Source: Larix kaempferi (lineage: Eukaryota > Streptophyta > Pinopsida > Pinales > Pinaceae). From it: a DNA stretch of 64,000 nt. Each line of letters opens with the position of its first letter. Position 1 is the stretch's first letter. This document shows, one piece after another, positions 45,860 through 57,708 of this stretch. Location of the stretch: positions 3,163,501-3,227,500 of the forward strand of contig BSBM01000877.1 of NCBI GenBank assembly GCA_027924585.1, given 5' to 3'. The notes under the pieces were generated by a model that saw only the letters and a program-made list of their open reading frames with translations, was not told where the DNA came from and made no database searches. A program made the position numbers and the translations under genes.

Positions 45860-47300
45860 CAATAGTTGCACCATAGTCTCTTAGGGAGGGTACAATCTCG
45901 ATATAGATGTACAATATTGTTGCAGTTGTAACACCGAATCGGGCGTGTATGGCCTCCTCCTTGTCCAACTCCAAAACCTCTTATGCTTCCTCTGATTCCA
46001 CCTCTTTCTTGTGGTTGAGTTGCTACCCAATATATGGATCAATCCAACCTTTCTTTCAATGCATCTAGGGATCTGCATTTATTTGTGTTATGTATTGTAG
46101 ATCCACAAAACTCATAGTATACTATATTCATCACCAATGAATACTTTTGCAGGATTGAGCAGAGTCACGGTGAATGGAAAATTGCCTTGCAAATCTCACA
46201 ATAATCGTTTGGAGAGGAGCTCCGTGGATCCAATTATGTAGGGTGTCCGGTTGTATGAAATGGATTTGCTGCAATGACTTGCGCAACAGTTTTACTTGGA
46301 TCGTTGGTGAATGGTCCTCCTCGTGGGTTTATTCCTCCCCTCATTCTGGGACATTCTGATACATGATGTCCTTCCATCATACATCCTGTGCACTCTACTT
46401 GTGTTCGACTTGGCTTTGGTATGGTCAACTCTTGAATATTCTAAGTTAAAGCAACAATTTGGATTTGTACTTGCTATAAATCATTGGTAGATGATGACAT
46501 TCTAGTCATGGTGCTATTCAAATAGTTAGCCATTGCTTCAATCTTCATAGCCATCTCTAAAGCAGTTTGAGGTGAACCCACAACCTGTTGCGATAAGAGA
46601 ATTCTAGTAAAAGACAATAACCCTTGAATACACCATTCCTTGTGGTGGGAATCATGCAAAGGAGATGAGTATTTATCCAACACATCTCTGAAACATTACG
46701 CATAATCCTAGGCATATTCTCCCTACATCTTTCGAATTTCCTTTAGTTCTGTGATCCCCTGTTCTTCAGACATGGGTTGCAAAAATTTGTCCAAGAATAA
46801 TTTTTATTATCTCCGGTAGAGTCAAGGTTGGTGCATTTGTATCTCTTCATTCAATCACCTTCATATACCATTTCAGGGCTCTTTCCTACAACATGGTCTA
46901 AAATTCAATGAGCTTCAATGCATGAGGGGTTCCTTTGGAGTTCCAGATGGCTTCATAGAGGAACCGATGTTGTTCTGCATCGGTTTCACCAAATAACATC
47001 TTCCCCAAAATTATGGACATTATTATAGGTGGTCCTGCTTATACTCCAACCATTCTAATAAATGTGGGTCATACCAACACAAGTCCCTTAAGTCTGGGTT
47101 GAGCCACAATGTTACCACTATTTTGTTGAAAACTACTACTACTTCCACCTACTATTGAAGCAAACTGGAAACTACTAGAACTATCAATTGTCTGATTATA
47201 TTATTTTAACTGTAAAACATGGTGCTAAGAATGGACTACCAAATTTTATGATGGCGCTCAAGGGGTATTCAAAGGTGTGCTGTTGTCATTACTTCTAGTA
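45860..47300 (-). pseudogene. Gag polyprotein with zinc knuckles, decayed
   Basis: On the minus strand the capsid part near 46990-46860 reads AEQHRFLYEAIWNSKG and ERALKWYMKVIE. 46683-46474 reads LDKYSSPLHDSHHKEWCIQG. A knuckle-like CTGCMMEGHHVSECP (C-x2-C-x5-H-x4-C) lies at about 46395. Near 45930-45850 there is CYNCNNIVHLYRDC followed by LWCNYCQTC. Several stops and frameshifts separate these. The upstream end is cut by the TIR element at 47487. The pol part is missing downstream. Gypsy type is likely. Confidence 0.65.
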
Positions 47301-47486
47301 TCTCCTTTTGCAAGAATGGGGTTTTCACTTTCTGGGACTTTGCCGTTTTTCATAGGCCTTGACAACTTTGATTGTTCCACAACTTCTTCCAGGGATGGCT
47401 CAGGTGACTAATTTGGAAATCCGCTACTCGACAATTGAATTTCATAGTCTCTTTCCTTTTTCCTTCTCCCTAGCTCCTCTTCGTTG

Positions 47487-48011
47487 GCATTAGAGAGAAT
47501 TTGGGGTCTAAAATGTGCCTCATAAGAAAACGAGCCACCTCATAAGAAAAAGAGCCATTGATGAGTTGGAATTCAAGAACCAATAGAATTTCAAGAAAAA
47601 GAGTCAACCATAATGGTTGAATTGGCATATTTGTCATAAAAAACTACCTTTTTAATTCGTATATCCAACTTATATCCTTGTGGTTTTACTCAAATTTTTA
47701 GTGAGAGCAATCGTTGGATGCAAAATTAAATTCATTCTGCATCCAATGAGTACCCACACTGCATATTTTTGAGGAATCCCACCCCATGGAAAAGTATGCA
47801 GTGTGGGTACTCGTTGGATGCAGAATTAAATTCCATATCCAATGAGTTCTCCCACTCGAAATTTGAGTAAAACCACACTGGAGATATGTTGAAAATACGA
47901 AGAAAAAATAATTTTTTTCTCTCTTCCTCCAAAATTCATAAATATTATTTTATTATTTTAACTATTATTTTCCTCAGGAGGCCCATTTTAGACCCCACAT
48001 TTCCTCTAACG
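47487..48011. mobile_element. TIR element, second member of the family at 34771
   Basis: The left end GCATTAGAGAGAATTTGGGG TCTAAAATGTGCCTC and right end GAGGCCCATTTTAGACCCCA CATTTCCTCTAACG are inverted and match the TIRs of 34771-35652. Inside is a hairpin whose arms, about 47734-47768 and 47792-47826, share GCAGTGTGGGTACTC. No transposase. Target duplication not resolved. A minus-strand frame at 47732-47932 is a chance product of the hairpin. Confidence 0.78.
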
Positions 48012-48045
48012 TCCATCCTACACTTCTATTCCTCTTCATATTAGC

Positions 48046-50070
48046 TGTCATGTCCCAAATTGGAATTGGGTCACAATGGCCTAAGAACATTGGAAATATT
48101 CATTAGAGTTTGTCAAATTGATTCTAAGGGTCAAATAATTGCCAAGGAGGAAAATTACTAGTTTCCTATGTTTGGGGTGGAAGCTTTGGGATTTGGAATA
48201 AGGGGAATAATAAAGGATGTTTGAACATTAGAATGGCATAAATATTTAATAAAGGAGCTAAATGAATATATACAACTGAAAATCAAAGTGGCATTTTATC
48301 ATGAAGACACATGGAGGAAGGGGGACCCACATATGGCTAGATTTCCCCACTACACTTGGCATCATTCTCTCACCAATTTGAATTCAAGGTGAATGGTAAT
48401 ATACTTGGGGGATTTAAAAAGGTATTATTCATTGCATGACTCATCCAAGGTCTAAATGTAGAGGAAGAGTAACTCCCATTGAAGAGGAAGAGGCAATTTG
48501 GAGCTAGTGAGACACTTGGGATAGATTCCCTAGCTCTATGACAACAATGATGAAGATGCTATGACACCTATGACACAAATCAGACTTGAAGGATGACATA
48601 TGACATATATGACATGTCATGGATAAAAATAGCCTCCAAGAGGGTTCTCAAGGGAGTTAGGGCAGCTAAGATGCTTCCACATGTGATTTAGTGGAAGTGG
48701 GAGACTAGGAATTGTTGTACAAGTGGCGTTCTTTGGAATCTCTTCCCAACTTGAGTTAGCATGAGTCTCTTGGAAGGAATTCGACCCATGGAGGACATTA
48801 GAAGTTTATAAATGTCAATAACAAAGAATGAAACCAGCTTTTGATCATTTGAGAAATTTGCAATTGCAATTGTGAAGAGGGAGAGCTAGTGGATGACTAG
48901 TTTCTTGCCTTAGCCAATTTCGAGGGTGAAAGATTCCCATCCAAGTTGGGAATTGAAAAATCCATTCAGACCTTTCATTTGGAACTTTAATGGAGTCATT
49001 TGTTCCAGGTGTAAGCTATAGGCCAGATCATGGTTTCTTCTAATGCATCACATTCTCTCAACCATTTCCAGTTTTGAAGGCATATTCTTGCTCCTTGAGG
49101 GAGGGCGTTTTTGGTGAGCTATTGTACTCTTTGGGGGAGCTTATAATGCCCCTTTTATTTTTTAATATGAATTAAATACTCTGTTATTAATCTCCAGAAA
49201 TTTTCAGGTCTAAATTCCAAGTGGAAATGTATAAATCTCATTTTTATTGAAAGAACAGTGCCATTTCCCCACTACCTTGTTGTGAACCAATGTAATGTTG
49301 ATGGATTCGAATGGATAAGTAAAATACTGATGGTTTATTGATGAATGGAATTTTATTATGTATTATACAAGTTTCATGTTCATTTCTCAAGCATTTGAAG
49401 TCATTTTACTCAGTTGATTTACATTTGGAGAAGATTTGGTGCCATTTCCCCAAGGGTCAAACTAGTGATTTTTGCTATTGTTTGGGAGAGGTTTGTAACA
49501 GAATTAATAAATAATTAATGGTGCATTTGGGACCTTAATAAAATCCTTGAGACATCCCCTACATATTTTCATAAATTCGAGTGGGTTTGGAGGCATTTGG
49601 GAAGCCATTTTCAGTACTTACCCCAGGGGGATTTGAACCCCAAATTACTAGTAAAATTGCATACTTGGTCAAGAATATTAAGAGAGTTTGCAGAGATATT
49701 TTAGTGGCCATATCTCATCTCTGAAAATCATATTCAAGTCCTAATATCATTCATACATCTTCCTTGAATATTTGAAGGCATTTGGAGCCAATTTGAGACC
49801 TAGAGACCAATACTAGTCAAAGGGAAATTACTAGTAAAGTTCCCTACATTGGACAGAATTGAAAGAGGATTTTCATAAGTATTTTAAAGGTCTAAAAGCA
49901 TCCCTGAAACACATATTTATGTTCTAACATCATCCATATACCTTCTTAGAATATTTGGGAGCAATTGGAGCAATTTGGAGACCTAGAGCTCAAAACTAGT
50001 CAAAGGTCGAACTAGGGAAAAAAAAGTGAAAAATGCCATTTTAATAAAATTCCTAACAAGGGCCATTACA
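48046..50070 (+). repeat. 5' LTR (2,025 bp) of the non-autonomous element
   Basis: It begins TGTCATGTCCCAAATTGG and ends GGGCCATTACA. It aligns with 52773-54705; over the first 200 positions I count about five mismatches by eye. It carries roughly 95 bp (around 48740-48835) that the 3' LTR lacks. No clear TATA box was assigned. Confidence 0.95.
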
Positions 50071-50071
50071 G

Positions 50072-50083
50072 TGGTATCAGAGC
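50072..50083 (+). promoter_or_regulatory. Primer-binding site, tRNA-iMet type
   Basis: TGGTATCAGAGC is one base from the LTR end. It is the perfect complement of the plant initiator methionine tRNA 3' end. Confidence 0.95.
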
Positions 50084-50136
50084 ATGTTCCTTGCACCCAT
50101 GTATTATTTACATACATTCAAGAATAATTGGCATCC

Positions 50137-52676
50137 ATGTCTTACTATTATGATGAATCCTATGAGTACAATTCTTAAGAGGAATATGCAGATGCTTATG
50201 AGCAATATGAAGCAGAATGTGAATGGTACGAGGGAGAGTTGCATCATGCAACACTTCTTACAATTTCAGGAGAAATGAATATTATTCTTATGACTTTAAA
50301 TCTGATGAATATGGGTGTGTCACACCAACCAAGGATAATTCTATGAATGAGTTTCAAAGATGGAGAGCAACATATAAAACCTTGCCCCAACAATATCAAA
50401 AATATCAAGAATATCTTGCTTTGAGCAAAAATACACAAAATGCCATGTCTTTTGAGTACTATGATGAACATATTTTTGCAAATAGGCCCAAACATGAAGA
50501 CGTGGAGTTAGTAAAGAAAGGTTTATGCCCTTCTTGTAAAGAACCTTGGAGAGAGTATCATATATGTGTGCGTGAAATGATGTCCTACTTGAGGAGAGCT
50601 TTTGGGAATTCTTCAAAAAGAGATTCCAAAGATATTGATCCTAAGGAAAACAAGGGGCAAAATGCATCAGCTTGCTTGAAGGAGAAAAATGAAGAGACAT
50701 CACAAGAGCATGAAGAAGATTCTATTGAAAATATGGAAGATCATTTCGAGACACCTTCTAGCTTAGACATGAACCAAAGAGCATCTATTGATGGATGGTT
50801 AAACTATGAAGGAGTACCTACTGATGGGTGCTCACACCTCTATGTTTGTGACATAGAGATCACTTTTAAAAGTGTTTCTGCAAGCCCAAGTTCCATTAAG
50901 CATGACAATGAAGACCTTGTAGCATTTGAAGAAAAACCAATATCAACTTCCCCATCACCACTTGAGCTTCATGAAGTTGGTCCAAGAAAAAATGAAGAAG
51001 ATGAGGAGGTTCATTTTCAAGAGCCTCATTTTATTGAAGGGTCCTTAAAGATGAATGAAAAGAAGATCCAAGAGTCCCTCAAAATTCTCCATGACACTCA
51101 AGCATTGGTGTCAAATTCTTGTTGGAGAGCTACTTCATTGGAGGAAACATCCTTCCTCGAAGACATGGAGAAGATTCAAAGAGCAATGTGCCACATCAAA
51201 GTTAATTTCATGTCTTTTATTTTTTATAGAAACCATTTGTTTAAGCTTAATGAATTGTTACATGATGCATACTTGAAGAATAATGAGGATATTCATAATC
51301 TCACAATTCAAAATGAACAACTTGTTGAAAAGTTGCAAGATACTTGTTTTTCCTCCTATGTTTCAGATTGTCAAATGGTAGATTGTTTGGAGGATTCTCA
51401 TGACATGGTGGATCATGAGAAATGTGGAAATTTGAATGTGCTTAATGTGTTTGAAGATGAACTTGAAGAGATCCAAACACTTGATGTGGTGGAAGAGGAA
51501 CTTGATTTGTCTCTTGATGAAGGTTATGCAATTTTTAAAGAAGAGCATGATTCTTCTGCATTGGAGCCAATCTATGACAAAGGTTTCACACTTTTGAAGG
51601 AGATGCATGATACTACCCATATGGATCCTTCCCATGATGAAAATTCTGCATTTTTTGATCAATTGGGTGAGTTAGTTCATTCTCCTACATCCTACAATTC
51701 CATGTTTTGCAGCATTAGTCTCAAGGAAGTATGGGTGAAAGGATTCTTTTTGATGGTGCCACATGAGGAGTATGAAACTCCTAGATTTAATTTTTATGAT
51801 GACATGGTTGGAACATATTCTTATTCAAATTTGAAGCATCATCCTTTGTTACTTTATGATGATGCACATCTACATGGATGTACCTATGATATGCATTTGA
51901 GTCACTTAAAGACTCATGGTTTTTCTTGCTCAACAATTGGTTCATTTGACGTTGGAGGAACTTCATCCAACACTTGGGTGAATAAATTTATGATTGGAGA
52001 ACATTTTTGTTGGCAGCCACATACTTTGATATATCTTTATTATTCTCACATTCATGAATGTATGGGTGAGACTCCTTTGAGGTCTCCTTGTTTTTTCTGC
52101 TCATTATTTGGTTCAGATTTTAGTGGAGATTCTTCGTTCACTTCTTGGATGAAAGAATACATGGATGAATATTTTGATGCATATCACATCCTTTTGGAGC
52201 AACATTATAGGACATGGGATCCTCACCTATGTCAATGGAGCAGATTTGATGGGTCACTTGAAGATTGTACGCACTTGGAAAATGGTGGTCTACTTGCTTG
52301 GAGGTATAAGCACTTTCATGACTCTTTGATGAAGCATCTCCTTGATGTACATTTTCATTATGTTTTTATGTGCTTTGATGATATATATTTTGTACTCATG
52401 ATGATTGGAAGAATGAACACAAGAAAATGGGATCCAATAATCCTCTTATCTGATGGTATGGGTTGGAGAGCACTCCTAATTGTTGGGGTGCAGTACAAGC
52501 AATGGGACCGTGGAATAATTTTTGTCTCATTGGTTTCAAAATTTTTGGGGGAACAAGCAGTATGGGAGATGGATTTCCCACTTAATAAAGTGATTTTTAT
52601 CAGAGTAGTGCAGCAGCAAGCATGGTGGTTCCTCTCTAAAATCTTCATGGAATCTCAAAGAATCAAGGTTGGGTAA
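50137..52676 (+). CDS. 817-codon ORF of unknown function in the LTR element
   Basis: The open frame runs from ATG 50223 to TAA... more exactly, to the stop after KVG at 52674-52676. Its true start is probably the ATG at 50137. That frame reads MSYYYDESYEYNS, meets one stop at 50176, continues EEYADAYEQYEAECEWYEGE, and would join the long frame after a frameshift near 50240-50270. Features of the 817-residue frame: a Cys/His cluster CPSCKEPWREYHIC (C-x2-C-x7-H-x-C) near residue 100; a Glu/Asp/Lys-rich region at residues 135-400; an acidic segment with repeated (D/E)E(G/H) pattern near 420-480; then an aromatic, His/Trp-rich C-terminal half with LLLYDDAHLHGCTYDMHLSH and SPCFFCSLFGSDF. No gag, protease, RT or integrase motif was recognised. 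A strongly diverged gag is possible for the N-terminal part. The long open frame implies selection until recently, or recent insertion. Confidence 0.7.
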
Positions 52677-52754
52677 TTCAATGGCAACTTCAAAGAATTA
52701 TACAGAAAGCAGGTTCTTCAACACCCATGTTTGAAATTGCTTGAGGACAAACAA

Positions 52755-52772
52755 TATTGGGAAGGGAGGATT
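52755..52772 (+). promoter_or_regulatory. Polypurine tract before the 3' LTR
   Basis: GGGAAGGGAGGA lies a few bases before the LTR start TGTCATG at 52773, the position expected for the plus-strand primer. Confidence 0.85.
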
Positions 52773-54705
52773 TGTCATGTCCCAAATTGGAATTGGGTCA
52801 CAATGGCCTAAGCACATTGGAAATATTCATTAGAGTTTGTCAAATTGATGCTAAGGGTCAAATAATTGCCAAGGAGGAAAATTACTAGTTTCCTAGGTTT
52901 GGGGTGGAAGCTTTGGGATTTGGAATAAGGGGAATAATAAATGATGTTTTAACATTAGAATGGCATAAATATTTAATAAAGGAGCTAAATAAATATATAC
53001 AAGTGAAAATCAAAGTGGCATTTTATCATGAAGACACATGGAGGAAGGGGGACCGACATATGGCTAGATTTCCCCACTACACTTGGCATCATTCTCTCAC
53101 CAATTTGAATTCAAGGTGAATGGTAACATACTTGGGGGAGTTCAAAAGGTATTATTCATTGCATGATTCATCCAAGGTCTAAATGTAGAGGAAGAGTAAC
53201 TCCCATTGAAGAGGAAGAGGCAATTTGAAACTAGTGAGACACTTGGGCTAGATTCCCTAGCTCTATGACAACAGTGATGAAGATGCTATGACACCTATGA
53301 CACAAATCAGACCTGAAGGATGACATATGACATATATGACATGTTAGGGATAAAAATAGCCTCCAAGAGGGTGCTCAAGGGAGTTAGGGCAGCTAAGATG
53401 CTTCCACATGTGATTTGGTGGAAGTGAGAGACTAGGAATTGTTGTACAAGTGGAGTTCTTTGGAAACCAACTTTTGATCATTTGAGAAATTTGTAATGGC
53501 AATTGTGAAGAGGGAGAGCTAGTGGATGACTAGTTTCTTGCTTTAGCCAATTTCGAGGGTGAAAGATTCCCATCCAAGTTGGTAATTGGAAAGTCCATTC
53601 AGACCTTTAATTTGTAGCTTTAATGGATTCATTTGTTGTAGGTGTAAGCTACAGGGAAGATCATGGTTTCTTCTAATGCATCACATTCTCTCAACGATTT
53701 CCAGTTTTGAAGGCATATTCTTGCTCTTTGAAGGAGGGCATTTTTGGTGAGCTATTGTACTCTTTGGGGGAGCTTCTAATGCCCCATTTATTTTGTAATA
53801 TGAATTAAATACTCTTTTCTTCATCTCCAAAAATTTTCAGGTTGAAATTCCAAGTAGAAATGTATAAATCTCATTTTTAATGAAAGAACAGTGCCATTTC
53901 CCCACTACCTTGTTGTGAACCAATGTAATGTTGATGGATTCGAATGGATAAGTAAAATACTGATGGTTTATTGATGAATGGAATTTTATTGATGTATTAT
54001 AAAATTTTCATGTTCATTTCTCAAGCATTTGAATTCATTTTACTCAGTTTATTTACATTTGGAGAAGATTTGGTGCCATTTCCCCAAGGGTCGAACTAGT
54101 GATTTTTGCTATTGTTTGGGAGAGGTTTGGAACAGACTTAATAGCTAATTAATGGTGAATTTGGGACCTTAATAACATACTTGAGACATACCCTACCTAT
54201 TTTCATAAATTCGAGTGGGTTTGGAGGCATTTGGTAAGCCATTTTCAGTACTTACCCCAGGGGGATTTGAACCCCAAATTACTAGTAAAATTGCATACTT
54301 GGTCCAGAATCTTAAGAGAGTTTGCAGAGATATTTTGGTGGCCATATATCATCCCTAAAAATCATATTCAATTCCTAATATCAGTCATACACCTTCCTTG
54401 AATATTTGAAGGCACTTGGAGCCAATTTGAGACCTAGAGACCAATACTAGTCAAAGGGAAATTACTAGTAAAGTTCCCTACATTGGCCAGAATTGAAAGA
54501 GGATTTGTAGAAGTATTTTAAAGGTCCAAAAGCATCCTTGAAACACATATTTATGTTCTAACATCATCCATATACATTATCAGAATATTTGGGAGCAATT
54601 GGAGCAATTTGGAGACCTAGAGCTCAAAACTAGTCAAAGGTCGAACTAGGGAAAAAAAAGTGAAAAAATGCAATTTTAATAAAATTATTAACAAGGGCCA
54701 TTACA
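52773..54705 (+). repeat. 3' LTR (1,933 bp) of the non-autonomous element
   Basis: It is collinear with 48046-50070 and ends GGGCCATTACA at 54705, followed by the TTAGC duplication. It lacks about 95 bp present in the 5' LTR. Confidence 0.95.
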
Positions 54706-54710
54706 TTAGC

Positions 54711-55570
54711 CACGAATCGACCATGTCCTATTGTATATTGAGTTTCTACAACTCATTTTACTTCTCTTCATTACTGTCTCCATTCCACAAATCCTCCTCT
54801 ACTTGCACACTTCTCTTCTTTTCTTTTCACATATTTCCACTCTTCTTTCTACATGCTCAACCTTGGCGTCACTAATAGATCCCCCCCATTGTGTGGAACC
54901 TCTTCTTTTTTCAACTTATCAGCATCACCTCGACTACTCCCCTAGTGGCGTGAGGGTTTACTCTTCTATTCTAATCTAGTTTAATGAAAAAAAATCCATA
55001 TTCAACCTTCCAAGTCTTAATCCACAACTTAAATTCCTTCAACAATTTTCCTCTTGCTCCCTTCTTGATATCTTCTTTAGGTTTAGACACATATTGATTT
55101 TTTTCTGTTGCAAATTCCACAATGTACCAGATTAGAGTATTCTTTACTCAAAATTTGACATCCCTAGTTAATGGAGGATCTAATCGATTCAATGCTACTA
55201 GGTCTCTTCAAATACATTGCACAATTCTTCATTGATGATTGCTACAATTCAAAGCTTCTGCAAGCATTTTTAGCCACTTAAAACTTCATAGAAATTCTAT
55301 CCATAGAACTTTGTACCGATCCAATATTGGTCCTCTGCAAATGATTTATTCTCTAAGTTTCAATGGAGCCCACCCTTGTAGCTCATCTTCTTGTATTACG
55401 AAGTCCTCAAACTTCTTTTCCCACCAATATTGAACATGGTTCTTTGATACCTGTGCATCCATGTAGTTAACAATGTCCTGTTAGAAACTAGGTCCTGGAA
55501 ACGAAACCATTTGTTGATGAAAAATGGAGATCGAGGTTCTTTCACAGGTGCCAACAAAGGGAGCTACTAT
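54711..55570 (-). pseudogene. Decayed retroelement-like coding region
   Basis: The minus strand reads protein-like from about 55560: NYMDAQVSKNHVQYWWEKKF, then EDFVIQEDELQGWAPLKLRE, then ICRGPILDRYKVLWIEFL, then RDLVALNRLDPPLTRD, and ends in a charged stretch. Stops are frequent. It is separated from the minus-strand gag at 45860-47300 only by the TIR element and the TTAGC insertion, so it may be the N-terminal part of that same element. No domain was firmly recognised. Confidence 0.4.
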
Positions 55571-55971
55571 AGTCTAGTGTGCTGGAATTTTCAATAACTC
55601 GAAGGAAAAGATCTCACTCGAAGCACAACCTAGACCTGTGTAAGACGAGGAGGGTTAACTGTAGGGATGAAATGGGGTTTATTTCATTTATCCACAATAT
55701 CGCAATAGAGATTTATCATACATATTGAATAGACTTATGCGACATATAACATAATTATGTGATGGATATAAAGCAAAGAACATGAAATATCATGGATTGC
55801 CTACACATAAATTTTAAGGGCCTCAATAATCTTCATTCATATTCATCGATAGTTTTGTGATACACTATACTTCATACTGCTCTGCATATTTAATCTATAA
55901 TCTACGGAATGACCTGTCATGGAGTCATATACATTATCAAAACCCACAATTCCATGACTCGATTAGATAGC

Positions 55972-57708
55972 TGTAATGTCCCCATTTTGACCCCCTTTGT
56001 ATTAAACCGTAAATGATGTAAATATTGTAATTTAATCATGGTGAGGAGCTCAAGGCCAAGGCCCCACCGTTGATTTAGCGTTTCATGTATCGGCAATTAA
56101 AAATAGATGCCTACGGTTCTTGTGCGAGATGGGCACAATGTATATAAGACACCATGTAAATACGAATTTTAATGGAAAAACCCACAACCGGCTATGCAAT
56201 GCAACAAAAGAGATGGGGCATGACTCTACAAGGAAAAGGGAGGGAAATTATTCAAACCTTGAGCCATTGGTATTAATCCATGTGTCAATGGGGAAACCCA
56301 TAAACCACCAACTACCCATTTTGTCTCATGTACCCAATCATTTAATTTTTCCAAGAAATTGGTTAAGGCAGTTAATGCCTTGGGAATGAAAGAGTATGGG
56401 CAAGCCATTTTTGTGCATGGGCAAGCCATCAACTTGGAAAATCGTGTTTTTGCTTGTGGGGCAAGAAACCACCCACGAAATGGTGCCCAAAGCCATGGGG
56501 AATGGGAGTCTTCATTCATGCACGCAGTTGGAGTTAGCGGGGTCCATTCCATTTACGTTTTTCATCTAAATACTGCATTTTTCCATGCCTGGGAGTCGTT
56601 TTTGCAGTATATAACAGTTGGGAGAGGGAGGGCCACGTTTTGAGGACTGTAGGGAGGTCGTTTTTTCCCCTGAATGTCCAAGGATGTTTTTTCTAAAAAC
56701 GGATTTGTCTTCCTGGGTTGTTCACCAACTTCCCACTTCGTTTTTGTGGGTTCCCACGTTTTTCTGGGTTAGTGAAACCCCATCTCATGCATTCCACTGT
56801 GGAAAACGTTTTCCTCATGCCCAGCAAGTGGGGTTCTGCTGTTATGTGCATCCTTGTTCTTGGTTTGAGCCTGTGAGTTGAAGTGTTGGAGTGGTAGTGG
56901 ATAGAAGTGGCTTGATAAACCTAGTGGGGAAGACAACCTCTCAAAAAGATCAAGAGGGCTTTGGTTACTCTTCTATGCATACCCTGAGAGCACTGGATAG
57001 GGAAGGTATGGCTTGAGGGACTGCACAGCAGTGAAAAGAATACTTCCTTGTGCTAGGTGTGTAGGTATTGTGGGTGCCAAGCTAGATAGATCTTGCAAGG
57101 TTATCCCTGGCTCTGTGCTGGAGCTCACTAGCTTAGCAACTCTTCCTTTCCATCTCCTGGCAGCCTGATAAACCCAATTGTAGATTGGCTTGGCTCATTT
57201 TGGTGTATGCTTGGCTATGTGTGAGTCTGCTGTTCCCTGGTTCCTTGTAGAGATCATGCCCAGCTCAGGGGTGGCAGTGGTGCTGAGAGATTGAGGAGCA
57301 CACTGGCCTATGGTTGGGTGGAACGTTGCAGTTGCATAGCCAGTTGCTTGGTACTGCCTTATTGAGATAAGTATTCTCTTGTGTAAATTGGCAATTATCA
57401 TTTGATGAATGTTATGAATGTATGTGGATGTATTAAACGAATTTGCTTCTGCTGTGTTTTTAAAAGTTTAGGCATTCCCATATGATCTTGTATAATTCTG
57501 CACAGATCTTTATTTCATGGCTGTCACAGAATCTTGAATGTATTTTTAGAGATCAACAACATTATTTTGATTACCATCGTTTTTCCATAGCATGCACAGA
57601 TACAGTTCTGTGCATCAATGTTTTTAATTCAAACGTATTGGGGCTAATTGCCCGGATTGAGCACCACGTCCTCCCTATCTCGTTGGTATGGTAGGAGGGG
57701 ACATTACA
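55972..57708. mobile_element. Solo LTR (1,737 bp), TSD ATAGC
   Basis: It starts TGTAATGTCCCC and ends GGGGACATTACA, a perfect 12-bp terminal inversion. It is flanked by ATAGC at 55967-55971 and 57709-57713. A GTATATAAGACACC box near 56143 suggests plus orientation. No internal domains lie between the ends. The start resembles that of the 48046 element LTR (TGTCATGTCCC), so the two families may be related. Open frames inside are short and not gene-like. Confidence 0.88.

Larger units (their letters stand above)
48046..54705 (+). mobile_element. Non-autonomous LTR retrotransposon with one large unknown ORF, TSD TTAGC
   Basis: The element has LTRs of 2,025 bp (48046-50070) and 1,933 bp (52773-54705), both TGTCATGTCCC...GGCCATTACA. 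It is flanked by TTAGC at 48041-48045 and 54706-54710. The internal part is 2,702 bp. A perfect TGGTATCAGAGC primer site starts one base after the 5' LTR, and a GGGAAGGGAGGA tract precedes the 3' LTR. No protease, RT, RNase H or integrase motif was found. Its only coding content is the 817-codon frame. Intact ends show it moved with help from proteins of another element. Confidence 0.93.

Noticed and set aside
50244-52648. Minus-strand frames inside the 817-codon ORF
   Set aside because: They are shadows of a much longer open frame on the plus strand.
56120-56881. Overlapping frames of 87-108 codons on both strands
   Set aside because: They lie within the solo LTR at 55972-57708, conflict with each other and show no domain.
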